Assembly (NCBI GenBank): GCA_026225945.1
Contig: JAMJFZ010004075.1
Location: forward strand, 1,706,001 to 1,770,000
Direction of reading: 5' to 3'
Origin: Cricetomys ansorgei
Taxonomy: Eukaryota; Chordata; Mammalia; Rodentia; Nesomyidae
Length of the DNA: 64,000 nt
The position numbers and the translations under genes were made by a program. The notes under the pieces were generated by a model that searched no databases, was not told the DNA's origin, and worked only from the letters and a program-made list of their open reading frames with translations. This document shows positions 13,369 through 27,545 of the stretch, piece by piece (within the stretch, counting starts at the first letter, position 1; every line of letters starts with the position of its first letter).

Positions 13369-13522
13369 CTATTTTCATGTCCTTGAAGCTGAAGAGGCTG
13401 AGGAGGAGCTGGTTGGGCGACAGGGCTGTTGGGGGTGGCGGGGCTCGGCTGGGCCAGGGGGCTCTGCTGGGCCAGGGGGCTCTGCTTCTCCGAGCTGGGT
13501 GCTGATGCTGGGCTGTTGAGCT
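13369..13522 (-). CDS. Magi2: Magi2 internal exon: Pro/Gln/Ser linker after fifth PDZ
   Basis: This 154-nt exon encodes ELNSPASAPSSEKQ, a short SPLAQ repeat (SPLAQQSPLAQPSPATPNSP), and VAQPAPPQPLQLQGHEN. The region is a low-complexity, presumably disordered linker between the fifth and sixth PDZ domains. The acceptor is CCCACCAG and the donor GTAATG (plus 13363-13368) is weaker than the others. The exon enters with one base and leaves with two (AG), completing Ser with the T of the next exon. I recall one more SPLAQQ unit in human MAGI2, so the repeat may be one unit shorter here; an alignment must confirm this. Confidence 0.95.
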
Positions 13523-15794
<2,272 letters not shown>

Positions 15795-17252
15795 TCAGTC
15801 CCAGCCCAAGAGAGACAATGCAATGTCAGAGTTCTCTCCTGCGTCGGTATCTCTGCCTTTTCACACCACAACCATGTCTATTAAGTGGTCCTGTGAGTGC
15901 TACTGAGACCAACGGTCCTTAGTTCAAGTCCTTCGCAGTGATTGGCCAATTCTAAACCCAAAGACAAGAGGTTCTCAGACTTTGAGGTGTATCAAGCTCA
16001 TTCGAGGAGCAAATAGGAGCTCTCCGGGCCTTCTCCAAACATCAGACTCTGAATATCTAGGCAGGAGATGAGGACTGTGAGTTTCTGAGCAGCTTCTTGG
16101 GAGAGTCCAGTGCGTGTCAGTGAACCGCGGTGTAGAAGAGTGTGCAAAAGGAGCTCACACTGGAGAGACGGGGATGCAGCTTCAGGAAGGTACATGGGAG
16201 GAAATCAGCTTCTCTCTCTGCTTTATTGAGAGGAGAAGAAGGAGCCCTAAGCATAGTGAGCAGCACCCGGCAAGGTTATAGAATTTACCCCTAACCTGCT
16301 GAACTTTAGTTTAAGGGCAACATGATTCCTGTCGTTCTTTTCCGTCCCACTTTACAAGGTGGTCCTGAGAACATGCTAATGTCACGTGTACAATTTCCTC
16401 AATTTTCTTTCAGATTTTATCGAATTTGATCTTATCAAATCTAAAATGCCATTTGTGGCAAAGACACAGTTTTAAGAGACACAAGAAAGGAAAAAATAGA
16501 AACCTGCCCTTTAAACAGTGATACTCCACTGACCAGAAGATCTTTTTCAACTGTTAAGATATAAAAATATTTAAATTTTTTTAGAGTTGGTATAACTTTC
16601 ATACAATTCTTTAAAACAACAAACACCTTCTATTTCCATCTACTGTTTATATGTCTGAGAAGAGCCAAATACAGGGGCGTGCATTTTTTTTTTTTTTTTC
16701 CTAGCAGGTTGACTGACATTTAGTATAAATGGTACACTACGTACCAAGGTGACTGTGTCTGGGGTCAGATACTACACAGTATTCCTGTGCATCCTTTCAA
16801 AAGACTGGTCATCTAGCAAACTGTTGATGGGTCAGGTACTGATCTAGTGTGCAGAAACAGAGAAAGACCCAGCCCACTGTTCAGATTCTCTAAGGATGTC
16901 TGCACCTTGAACTCTCAATTTTGTGCGTGTGTTTGAGTGAAGGGCAGAGTTATTAACTGGTAACCGCGGAGAGCACTGGCAATTAGTGAGGTAATGAACT
17001 AGGACCTTGCTTACTCTTCTGCTGTGAAGGCTTGCAGACAGCACACAAAAATATCATCAAAGTTTGTGTCCCTAAAGTGAAACTCATCACACTGGAGCCC
17101 AAACCCATTTTTACTTACCATGAGCACTGATGGGTTTAATTAAGAAAGCACTATTTAGAGTTTACTGATGATCATCTTACGACCATAGACTATATTTCTC
17201 AAGTGGAAATGTAATAAGAACAATTAACAATTACTGGTTAAAAAGGTAACGT

Positions 17253-17384
17253 AGGAGACCAGTGAGGTGAGGCGGCTCATCAGGTAGAGGCGTGTGCCTG
17301 GCCGATGGCTGGAGTTTAGTCTCCAGATCACACAAGGCAGAGAGAGAAATCTAACTCTGGTCAGTTGTCCTCAAATCTCCATGG

Positions 17385-17436
<52 letters not shown>
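17253..17436 (+). mobile_element. B3-like SINE fragment with CA tail
   Basis: A diverged tRNA-derived start (GGCGGCTCATCAGGTAGAGG), shortened body, then a perfect run of about 24 CA units at 17389-17436. Confidence 0.6.
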
Positions 17437-17440
<4 letters not shown>

Positions 17441-17644
17441 TAAACGTAAAAGAATAATGTAGGTATGAAAGGTGTTTGGTTTTCAGCCATAATTAGCATT
17501 TTTTTTTCTTCTTTCTTCCCCTGTCGGTGTTCAATAGTTCTTAGAACTGTGATTTGACCTTCCTGCCCATAAATGTGTACACTGTCATCTATCTTGTGAT
17601 CTTTGGGAAGTTGCCTAAGATCTTTTGACTTTTTTTCCCCCAAC

Positions 17645-17745
17645 TATTACTGGGATAATAATATCACTGGCCTCACAGTAGTTTTAAGAACTAGATGAAC
17701 CATCCTATGGAGGCAGCCAGTAGAATGGTGCCCGGCCCTTAAGAA
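17645..17745. repeat. MIR-like remnant
   Basis: GGGATAATAATATCACTGGCC and the following CTCACAGTAGTTTTAAGAAC resemble the central MIR consensus as I remember it. Old and diverged. Confidence 0.45.
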
Positions 17746-17825
17746 TTGATCTGGAAGTATTAACTATCATTATTTTAATTACTATTTTCTTTCAAGTCTT
17801 TCTTACATAACCATTGGTGTGTATA

Positions 17826-17833
17826 TATATGAC

Positions 17834-17864
<31 letters not shown>

Positions 17865-17866
17865 AT
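17826..17866. repeat. TG microsatellite
   Basis: About eighteen TG units with one GCG interruption. Confidence 0.9.
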
Positions 17867-18130
17867 GTACCAACTTGATTTCTTTCTATATGGGATAACT
17901 TATAAATGCAAAAACCAAAGGTCATAAAGAGTATCATCTTCTAAGCATCACGTGAGAAACAGCTTAAGCAAAGAGATTGTTCCAGGGATTAGATAGACAC
18001 TGGGTGAGGCCAAGTCTGTCTCTTTGATTTCCCATCAAAACCATTGCACATCTATGTTGAAAATACCAACTTGGAACTATCAGTTTATTTTTCAAAGGGA
18101 AATCAACCTAGTGCTGATCTCTTGGTAACC

Positions 18131-18160
18131 TGTTTTTTTTTTTTTTTTTTTTTTTTTTTT
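18131..18160. repeat. T homopolymer of about 30
   Basis: A single run of T's. No SINE body is recognisable next to it. Confidence 0.9.
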
Positions 18161-18329
18161 GAGCACTAGTAATAATTCCTTCTATCTTTTTTGAATATTT
18201 ACTAACACAAGACAAGTACTTTTAAAAATATGGAAGTTATTTATACAGTTATATTAATATTAAGCTGCACAGAATATAGCCCCTAAATTCTATCAGGAAA
18301 CTGATATCTTTATGGGTTTGCAGTAGAAG

Positions 18330-18410
18330 AAATGTAAGCAGACAGCAGTTAGTAATTTGTTCAAGGTCACAAAGGGCAAACAGGGCCCAGATTCCAGTTA
18401 TCGGAGTTCT
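18330..18410. repeat. MIR-like remnant
   Basis: GTTCAAGGTCACAAAGGGCA and the following GGGCCCAGATTCCAG resemble the MIR 3' portion. Confidence 0.4.
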
Positions 18411-20269
18411 TGGTGAACCTATTGGTCCACATTTTCCTGATGTCTGACCTCTAACCTACAACTCGATTTGAGAGTCAGCCTGGTGCTTCTGTCTGTGACT
18501 ATAGCCTGCATCTAAAGCAGGAATAACAAGCTAACAGTTCCCGAGGAGCTCAGATCCAGGGGAGAGTGGAAGCCAGACTGCGCTCTCTTGGTGCAGCTGT
18601 CTTCTGATAGATGAGGTGTGGAGAGAAGAGAGAAGAGGAAAGTTGGGGAGCCCTCGGATCCTGCTTGGTTAGGATTTCACATCACTGTGCTGTTTCTTTG
18701 TTTGAAGAAATTGGGGGGTGGGGGTGGGGGTATGAGAAACGCTGACATTTGAAATGAAATTAAGAAATATACCGCAAAACACTGACAAATGGTACTTGTA
18801 TGATTTTCCGCCTTGACTTATTTGTGCTCTGTTCTCTCTTCCACTGCACTGAGTCATCTGGAATTTGCTGGGCATAAAATCCCAAATGTTTCAAAATACA
18901 GTCTCCTCCCACAATTCTGTGTACTCAACAGCACGAGGTTGTTATTAATTTCCAAGTGCCATTCAAGGCCCTTACTTCTAATCCGTACAGCAGAGTAATC
19001 TCACTTATCTTCCTGTTAAGAGAACTTGCTAGGGTCAAATCCTTGCCTGTGGCATCAAACTTGAGGTGGTTCCTTCTGATGGGTCTGTGGGAGCTGGAAG
19101 GGGCAGGAGACTAGCTTGTCCAGCTGTTGAGAGCAGGCTGCCTGAGACCTCAAGGTGAACGCAGCACCGTAAACAAAATTATTTGCTTGTGGTGATTCCA
19201 AGGGTACTTTAACTTTTTTCAATAATTAAAATAGAAAACAAGCAAGCAAATAAAACAGCAACAACAACAAACTAAAGCAGAGACAGATTCTATGTTAGCC
19301 ACACAGAATGACAGAATGCTTTACAGAAAACCTGATGAGCACTTTAGCGTGCGCTCAGTTACCGGAAGCACCTGACATGGTTTTGATACAAATGTGTTCT
19401 ATTGGCACCAGCTTCAATACAAATAGTATCTGAGACTCTGGCAGCTGACGCAGCCTCATTCTTTCTTTGTTGACATTTCCCCTACATGTACGAGCACATT
19501 CAATGTTGATGTACAATAGATCTTTGACAAGAAGTGGTTTCAGAGAGGATTCTCTCTGGGAACAAGACCCAGTCCCATTTGCTCAGTGATAACGTCTGCA
19601 AAACTTATGACCCCCCGTGTCTTCTGCGTGATGCTAATGGAATCACAGGGCAAAGAAGAGGCCCTGATCTTGGTTTCCATTATTGGGATGAATGGTGCTC
19701 ATTAATTTTCTGAGAACTGATGACTAAGGTTGCTGCCGGAGAGCGGTCCGTTTAGACGCATGCCTCGTAGATGTCATCTGTTGGGTGGCAACATAAATCA
19801 AGTCTTTGGATCCGTCTTCCTGCCAAAGTGTGCTTAGAGTACACAGCTATTTGGGAAAAGTCACAGTACATTATTTGGCTTTGGACAAACTGACAATTGG
19901 GGAAGAGATGCTATGTTACTAGATAGAAATTTTAACTGAAAACCCAAAGTTATAGGGAAAGAAATGCATCTTTCCTATTTCATTATTCATCCTAGGCCAC
20001 ATTTCATCGTAATACTCTTTGTACCCTCTTAGAGATGAGTCACCTGCTTTACCATTGCCCAGCATGTCACATGTATTGCAGGAATATTCGGGAAAAGATT
20101 CTTGGCTTGGATTCTCTCCATAGTGAGTTCTCCACACTGAGGTCTCCAGGGTCTCTAGTGACATTACTGCAGAGGACAATGCTCCTCGTCTTTCTTTGCT
20201 TGGACTCTCTTAGTGCATCTCTGTTTGGTATAGTTGTAGATGTGGAAGTAGATTCACACTAGACTTACT

Positions 20270-21130
20270 GGCAGATGTAGATTTTGATTCAGGGCAGGGG
20301 ACAGTTTATTCTTTTGCCTAATTGAGTCACTGGTTCTTCCTTAGAGCCCTGGAGCCCTAGAGTATTTTGTCTTCTTTATAATCTACACTTAATTCTTGAA
20401 CTGGAAAGCTTCAGCCTTCATACAATCTAGAACATTTAAACTGCTAGCCCAGACCTAGAAGGCTTCAGCCACTGCTAACTGAGCCACTCTGACTAGCTCC
20501 TTCTGAACTCTTACTCTTCTGGCTCAACTCACTCTCTGTTTTGGGCTTTTTCTGCAGAGCTCTGCTGTGTCTCTGTGTCTCGCACTGAGTTCTCACTGCT
20601 CCATCCTGCCTCTGTAAGATTGTAACTGACTGCTTCAACTGCATTCGGTAATTCTCACCAGCCTCAGCTTCTTAACTCCACTGTAACTGGCTCTTCAACT
20701 AACTCTGTAACTGATCCTCAACTGATTCTTCAGTCTGCTTCTCCGCTGACTTCTTACTGACTCTTCAACTGATTCTTCTTACTGACTGCTTCAGTTAACT
20801 CTTTTAACTCCTATGTAACTTTCTTTAGCTGAGCTGAAGCCTGCCTTTTCTCATGAGAGTTGGTCAAGTCCTTATACCACTAACTCTTCCTCTATTAGTC
20901 ACTTTGCCTGCCATTCACTGTGACTCATCTCAGACATTAGTTCCCGTATGGCATTGACTCCTGCTGAGTTTTGCTTCCCGTGTCTGCTTCCACATTCTGA
21001 TTCTGTCTTAGGGATTAAAGGCATGGACCACCACTGTCTTCTGAATACTGAGATTAAAAGTGTGTTTACATTCCATCCAGACCACACACGCCTCTGAATG
21101 TAGTCCTTGGAATGTAGACTTTAGCTTTCA
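20270..21130 (+). repeat. Unassigned interspersed repeat, copy 1
   Basis: About 0.85 kb. It matches the reverse complement of 33425-34275 in several blocks: a GATTCAGGG start with a CAGTTTATT/CTGTTTATT block, CATACAATCTAGAAC, TTCTTAACT-type tandem motifs, TGCTTCCACATTCTG, and CTTAGGGATTAAAGGCATGG. The middle (20600-20850) is a degenerate tandem array of an approximately 12-bp CTGACTCTTCAA-like unit. The distal end has a B1-like GGGATTAAAGGCATGG stretch. I cannot name the family. Confidence 0.75.
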
Positions 21131-21314
21131 CACAGGGCTATTTCTCTATAGTTTGGCCAACTCAGGTTCTCTCAATTCCTTCATCAAAGTGGACTGGGTC
21201 AGCCAGTGGATAAGCTGAGTTCTGCTTTGAGTCAGTTTCCGGGAAGAAGGTGTTGTGACCACCTGTAGAACTTGTCTTCTGTTTATTAGTTTCTATATAG
21301 TTAAAATGTATTTT

Positions 21315-21465
21315 TTTTCACTCATTTCTTTGAGACAGGGTCTTGCTATGTTGCCCCAGTTGTCTAGGATCTCTCTGCATCCCAGGCTGACCTCACACAT
21401 ACCCGGCCCCCTTGTCTTACTTCCAGAGGGCTGGGATTATAGGCAACACCACCATGCCCAGCTAT
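21315..21465 (-). mobile_element. B1 SINE, reverse orientation
   Basis: TTTGAGACAGGGTCTTGCTA, then CCCAGGCTGACCTCACACAT, then GAGGGCTGGGATTATAGGC and CACCACCATGCCCAGCT: full B1 order in reverse. Confidence 0.85.
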
Positions 21466-23430
21466 TTTCCTTCCTTTGATGATGGTTTCTTGATGGAATC
21501 CTGGGAGAAGGGATTGTTAGATCCTTCCCCTGCTCTCCGTTTTCATTATTTCATTATTTTCATTACACATTTCTTATGTGTTTCTCACCTCAGAGAAGGG
21601 AGAGCTCGACACTGGTGTTTACATTTAATTATCTCCTTGTTAGCAGGTCCCACAAAGTGGCCTTATGTATGGAGGAAAGCATTCGACAGCAAAAGTGGAT
21701 TTTGCATCAGTCATGTCAAATTTACAAGAGGGGAGATGGTTCTGAAATGAGCATGACAAAATAAATACTTCAAAGGCAATCGATACCAAACGCTGACATT
21801 AGTTCGCACTTCTCCTAATTAGTGAAGGTTAATATTGGCTTGAAGAAGCCAAGTACGTTTGTTTGGGTTTCGAATCTATAGCCTGACGTGATTTTTCTTT
21901 TTAATATTGGATGATTCCAGCCATTTTGTTTTCCACTAAACTGTGACAATTATTTATTGTGTGGTTTTAAAGTTGTGGGTTGGAGCAGGAGGACAGCACA
22001 CTTAGCACATCACAGGCACTGTGCTGGGCTCAGTGGGAAGAAGACAAAACAACAACACACAGATTTGTCCCCAAGAGACCAGAGAAAAGCATAAAAATAT
22101 TTCAAACAATTCATAGATGGCACAGCCATGGTGAAGGTGGGATGCAGTAAGAGGAAAGAGGAGGGATGAAGCACCAGGTCCAAGTGTGGACTCTGAGCAG
22201 TGAGGAAAATAAAGGTTACTCTGGGGAAGAGGAAACACAAAGTCCCTCCTTGTGTACACGAAGTCCATCTTTCCCTAAGTGGTAGCTCTCTAAGGGAAAA
22301 GCTCCTGATGGCAAAAGGGAGGAGGCCCATAAATTCCAGGGTGGGGAAGCAAAAGGAGATGCTTTGCCTGTTTCCCTGTCTGGGACTCCTGAGGTGATGT
22401 TTTTAGCTACTATGGATGGAGGCTGAGCATATGAACTCTTTAATAGCTAATTAAGACTCCTGATGGATTTTTCTGTCTCCAGAAGCCTGAGCCCAGTGTT
22501 ATCCTTCCCCATTGCCCATCTATTCTTTCTGTAAGCCCTGGATTAGTATATTCTGCTATGACAAATCCATTCAGCTAAACATCCTTTCCTGATGATGGGT
22601 ACTTTGAAAGAGTTTTTCTTGGTCATCAGGAGACTGAAGGGAAAGCATTTTTTTTTAATTAAAAAATTTAATGGTAAAATTAAAAAAAGTTGCCTGTGAG
22701 ACTTGTTTTCTTCTAGAAGTATGTGAAATTCAGCTTTACAAAGATGAAACTCCTGAAATTCATAGCCAGCTGATTTGCAGAATTCCAAACTGAACAGCCG
22801 GTATTTAAAAGACTGCATATTCAAAAGATGCACTGTCCCCAGTACCCATGAGTCATTCTTCTGTGATTGAAATGTGTAGTTACCCTGACATTGGTAATAA
22901 GTAGATGGTCAAACAGGGGAAAAGGAGGGGTGCCCATCAGTGGCAATTTGGGAACCCAACTGAACTCATGCTTCTATGAGTAAAAAGAATCCTATAGAAA
23001 AATACTAATTATATGGCTAAGAGAGAAACATACAATAGGACACTTGCAAGAGGTTTTTGTTATTTTGATTTCTTTAAAAATGCAAAATGGCATTTGGACT
23101 AGGTTTCTGTTCCCATCCTAGGTGTGATGGATGATTATAAGTTCGATTTGGAATGCTTGATGGTAGTCACTATAATTTGGTCAAGTACAGCTGTTTTGCC
23201 ATGTGCAGCTTGTTCTTGGGATTGTGTGCTGCTTGGTTTTATGGGAAGTTTTATTTAGAATATATAAGGGTTGAATCCTTGAGAGACGGTGTGGGTTGTT
23301 GGTTGGTTGGTTGGTTGTTGGTTCATCCATAGTTGGTGTGTTGATTCTTGCATCGAAGAAAAATTTGGTTCTATCTTTCCTTTCTATTTCCCTAAATTGA
23401 GGGTAAAAGATTGTAGTGAACACCTACAAG

Positions 23431-23448
23431 TGGCACCCAACACGGGGC
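23431..23448 (+). other. Primer-binding-site-like sequence, tRNA-Lys type
   Basis: TGGCACCCAACACGGGGC differs at three positions from the Lys-1,2 primer site of betaretrovirus-like ERVs as I remember it. It starts two bases after a CA, the usual spacing from a 5' LTR end. The G to A changes at CpG sites fit decay by deamination. Confidence 0.6.
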
Positions 23449-24842
23449 ATGATATCATGCCACCTAACATCCAATGTGGAGATAAGGAAGAATGAGAAAG
23501 AAACTCAAGACGTCACACAGTATTCTCAGAGCAGTTTCCAGAGGACACAGTTTATATATACTAAAAAAAAGTATAATAATAATTAAAAAATAATAATGAG
23601 TAGAACTCTCCTGAAGGAAGAGGAGAGTGAGGAAGGAAATAAGCCTCTATGAAGAGAGAAGGCTGTGAAAGATAAATAAGAAAGAGTGGCCTCCATAAAA
23701 GGCTGAGCCAGAATAAAAGGGAATCTTTAGAAGAGAGAATTGTAAATGAGAAAGAGAGCTTTAAGGTGAGAGCCATTTCCTGGTCATGGAGTCGACCCCT
23801 AACCATGTGCCTACTTGCTGTGTGCTCCAGAAGCTAGCCACACTCCCTCCCACTGCTGGCAGCAACTGAGGTATGGGAAACACAAGCCAGAGCATACTGT
23901 TCTACAAATGGAGTTTTCTGGTGGCTTTGTATGTCTATAAAGCACAAGCAGGTCTTATATTTGAGATCTATGAAGAAGGTTGTATTTTTTTTCCCCCTGT
24001 AGTGGTGGTGGGATAGAATGGTAAACCACCAGAATGTTTCCACTGGAGGTTCTTCCCACTGGCCCAGGACTCCCTGCTGTGGAAGCCAAGGCTTGATGCT
24101 AAGAAGCTGCTGATACAAACTGATCTGTTATTCTTCCTTCAAACCAGACTCTATCTTAAAGTCTGGAAAGTATTTCCTCATGGTCATTGCATAGAAGCTG
24201 ACTTCCAGAACTGGCCCAGATTGTTCCTCGTTATGGTAGCCAAACTTGGTACTGTATGAGTCACCAAAGTGGTACTGGTTTTGAAGGCATGAAGGAGTCA
24301 CTGGAGAGCAGCTGAGGCTTGGCACCATGAGAGGCCAGGAGAAACCACTGGTGAAGATGCAGTCTCAGTAGCAGTTGAAGGCCCAGATTGAAGGGGTCAT
24401 GCAGAGCAGTTGAAGCTTGGGACCAAGAAAAGAACCCAGGAGAGGCTATTGGTGAAAGTACAGTCCAGTTGCAGCAAGAGACCCCAACAGCCTTCTGAAG
24501 ATGCCAGTTCCATGGGACGACTACCAATGCTAGCAGTAGCAGTGGAGGAGAGGAAGTCAGAGCCTGGAGGATAAATTGTATGTGTTGCAGAGGGCAGAGC
24601 CAGAGAAGTGACCCAAGCCCTTTGGAGGAGGCCCAGAACATTGTGAGTGAATTCCAGATAACTGGACATTCATAATGCTTTTCTGCTGTTCAAAGACATT
24701 GTGAAAGGTTTGATAGATGTTTGGTTTTATTTGGTCTTGTCCTTGTGATTGTGCCTCTTGTAAATAGTTTTGCTGGTATAGTGTTAAATGGTATTGTAGA
24801 TATAAGCAATTTTTTTGATTGTCTTATTCAGAAAGGAGGAAA

Positions 24843-25164
24843 TGTTGGGGAAGTTTATTTTTAGTTATTTTTAAAATGGTTGTTTTGTGTACTGTTGGGA
24901 AAAGGGCTGTCTAGGCCTCGGCATCTGTATTGTGTGCAAGGGTTGGCTTTATGTAAAAGCTGTTTGATTGCTCATGATCTGCACGTGCTATCAATAGAAC
25001 ACCCGAGGAGCTTGCATGTTAATAAAAACCCCCAAGATGATACTCTCAGGGTTCCACTGTCCAGTATGGCGCTAGCCATGATAGTGGTTCCCTCTGCTAA
25101 GGTTTCCTCCTATGAAAATGCCTTTGTGTCATTTTTGTTGAGCCGCAGTAGGTATACTACTACA
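24843..25164 (+). mobile_element. 3' LTR of the ERVK-like element, 322 bp
   Basis: It begins TGTTGGGG directly after a purine-rich tract and ends in CTACTACA, giving TGT...ACA ends. An AATAAA polyadenylation signal lies at 25021-25026. The length is normal for a class II ERV LTR. The six bases after it have no obvious partner at the proposed 5' end. Confidence 0.65.
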
Positions 25165-25807
25165 GGCTAATGTATTCTTTGATCCACTGTCTTTTAGGGT
25201 CTGACAAAATGTCCAGATGTTATGGTGTGAAGAATCAAGGAAACCTCTGCACAGTCATGGCCTTCAAGCCTGTAGGTGGATGAAGCATGGAAAACAGACA
25301 TGGAGAATGGGAAAACAGGTACTTTTCTTCTACAGAGGTATTCATTGTTTCTCTGACTATCTCTAGAAGTTACATCGCCAATTCCTAGGTCGCTAGGACA
25401 TCTTTTTACAATTGTTTTGGACTAAAGGTTGCAGTAGAAAATTTGGCACTGGTGATCCAAATATCAATATTTTTCATTATTTTTACACTTTCACTCCAAG
25501 CTGCAGGCAGAAAATATAGACATTTTTAACACTTAATAAAACTGGCAACCCTGGCTTTCCAGGGTAGGGGTAGAAGTTGCCATTCCAAGGTGTGTTTAGT
25601 TCAAGCTGTCTCAGTAAATAAGGCTGTTACTTTTAGCAAGACTTGCTAACCAAGTAGCAAGCTGATTTAGTAATGATGGAAAAAATAGATGATCTCTTAT
25701 ATTCAGGTTTTCTTTCCTATAAAGCAGAGAAGTGAGTCGTATCAACAACAACAGCAACAATGTGACACAACCATAAAACCCATAAAACGGTTGCAGGCAC
25801 AGCGTTG

Positions 25808-25965
25808 CTGTGGTTTAAATGTATCCCCTAAAGGTCCTACGTGGGAAACTCAGACCCCCAAATTCACATGTTCATGGTATGTGAAGGGGGCTTTGCTAGG
25901 TCGCTAGGATGGATGAGGCCATGGGCACAGAGTCGCAGGAGAGCACTCGTGCATGTAAGAGCAAA
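25808..25965 (+). mobile_element. MST/MLT-like MaLR LTR fragment
   Basis: TGCTGTGGTTTAAATGTATCC, then GGAAACTCAGACCCCCAAAT, then GGATGAGGCCATGGGCACAG resemble an old MaLR LTR start. Confidence 0.55.
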
Positions 25966-26999
25966 TTCTACAACAAGGATTCTCTAAGGAACCATGCATG
26001 AAAGAGATTTCTTCAATTCTTAATGTTTGAAAATGTCCGTATCAAATTTTACCAATTGTATCTTAGAAAGCTACATTAGTTCCAGACTAAAAGCCAGTTT
26101 TCCTTAGGAATTTTCAGGCATCTCTCTAGTTTAGCATCCAGTGTTGCTGTAGTTAGCCCACCCTACCCTGCACACATGTTCAACTGACTGCGGTGCAAAA
26201 GCATATGGAAAATATAACCTGTATTAGTACTGAATATACGCAGACCATACTTCTTCTTCTTATGTGTTTCTGTCTTGTTCCTAAATTAAACCACAACGAT
26301 TCATACAACTTTAATATTGATTTATGAAATATTAGTAATCTAGAGATGATTTGAAGTGTGTGGGAAAATGTATGGAGGTCATCCCTGTTAACATAATGAC
26401 TTGAACATCTGCTGTTTTGAGAACCTGGAAACAGTCTCCACGGATACTGAGAAATGGCTGTGTTGAGTCTCAACCCATTAGAGTTTTTGTTCCTTAAATT
26501 TAATGCACTTGTCTTTCATTTGGGGGCACGGGGAAATGCCTAATAATTACGGTCCCTGTACCTTTTGTGTTCTGGAGCTTTGCTGAAGTGCACTTGATGT
26601 GGCTGGGATGAGGAATTGCTTCCAGTAGGAACTTGGGAACACTCAACACACCACGTCTTTGATAGTCCCCGTCGTGTCTCTCAGGTCTCCTTCTAGAACT
26701 CCTGATTAGACACCTTCTCCATGAATTGGCCTGCCAGTTCTCTTAACGTTTCTCTCACACCTCCTGCTTCTTTTTGGTTCTGTGCCATGTGACAGTTTAT
26801 TTAGCTTTTACCTCCCAATGTTTATACTAAAAATTGTTAACTTAGTCAAGAGAGTTCCAATATCTAAGAATTCTTTCTTTAACCATACTGATTTTTAGAG
26901 TATTCTGCTTTTCTGTGATTATAATGCTAATTTAGACAACTGGGAGTCACAGAGGACCCTGAAATTTCCAATAAATTTCTATTCATTAAAAATATTCAA

Positions 27000-27156
27000 G
27001 CTGGGTGGTGGTAGCCCATGCCTTTAATCCTAGCACTTGGAAGGCAGAGGCAGGTGGATCTCTGTGAGTTCAAGGCCAGCCTGGTGTCCAGAGTGAGTTC
27101 CAGGACAGCCAGAGTTACAACAGAGAAACCCTGTCTCAACACCCTGCCCCCAAACA
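27000..27156 (+). mobile_element. B1 SINE
   Basis: GCTGGGTGGTGGTAGCCCAT, GCCTTTAATCCTAGCACTTG, GAGGCAGGTGGATCTCTGTG and AGAAACCCTGTCTCAACACC give a nearly complete forward B1. Confidence 0.9.
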
Positions 27157-27277
27157 TACACATCCAGCATGTGGTATTCTATTAGAACAGTATACAGCTG
27201 ACCTGAGTGGCTGTATGCCTGCTGTATCCTTATGTTATCACAGTTTGCTTGTTTACTTTTCTGCCTCTAGCTTTGTT

Positions 27278-27335
27278 TTGAGGTGCTGGGGGTAGAACTC
27301 AGGGCCTTGTACGGCCACATTGCTAGCACTTGCTT
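27278..27335 (-). mobile_element. ID/B4-like tRNA-derived fragment
   Basis: GCTGGGGGTAGAACTCAGGGC and the following CTTGTACG and GCTAGCACTTGC match the reverse of a tRNA-Ala-like SINE head. Confidence 0.55.
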
Positions 27336-27354
27336 TTCTATTTAAACATACTTA

Positions 27355-27361
27355 AACATTT

Positions 27362-27393
<32 letters not shown>

Positions 27394-27545
27394 TTATTGT
27401 GTGTATGTGTACCACAGGATGATGTGTGGAATAAAGAGACAGATTGCAGGAGTTAGTTCTATCTTTCTACTATGCAGGTCCCAGGGATTGAACTCATGTC
27501 ATCAAGCTTGGCTGCAAGCCCCTCTGAACCACCTCACCGGCCCTA
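27355..27545 (-). mobile_element. B2/B3-type SINE with TTTA tail
   Basis: A TTTA repeat at 27358-27392 is the tail. The body includes TCCCAGGGATTGAACTCATG and ends in CACCTCACCGGCCCTA, the reverse of the tRNA-like head. Confidence 0.75.

Larger units (their letters stand above)
23121..25164 (+). mobile_element. ERVK-like mosaic LTR element, non-coding
   Basis: A likely 5' LTR end (CCTACA, then AG) meets an 18-nt primer-binding-site-like sequence at 23431-23448. At the far side a purine tract GAAAGGAGGAAA is followed by an LTR from 24843. The interior has no open frame resembling gag, pro, pol or env, so the copy is defective. Part of the interior (24100-24700) matches the MaLR-like interior at 35700-36110. 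The presumed 5' LTR and the 3' LTR do not look alike by eye, so this may be two joined elements. Rodent mys-type elements are one possibility. The 5' boundary is a guess. Confidence 0.5.

Noticed and set aside
23501..24840. Possible gag or pol remnants in the ERVK-like element
   Set aside because: All frames are short and broken; no retroviral protein motif could be recognised.
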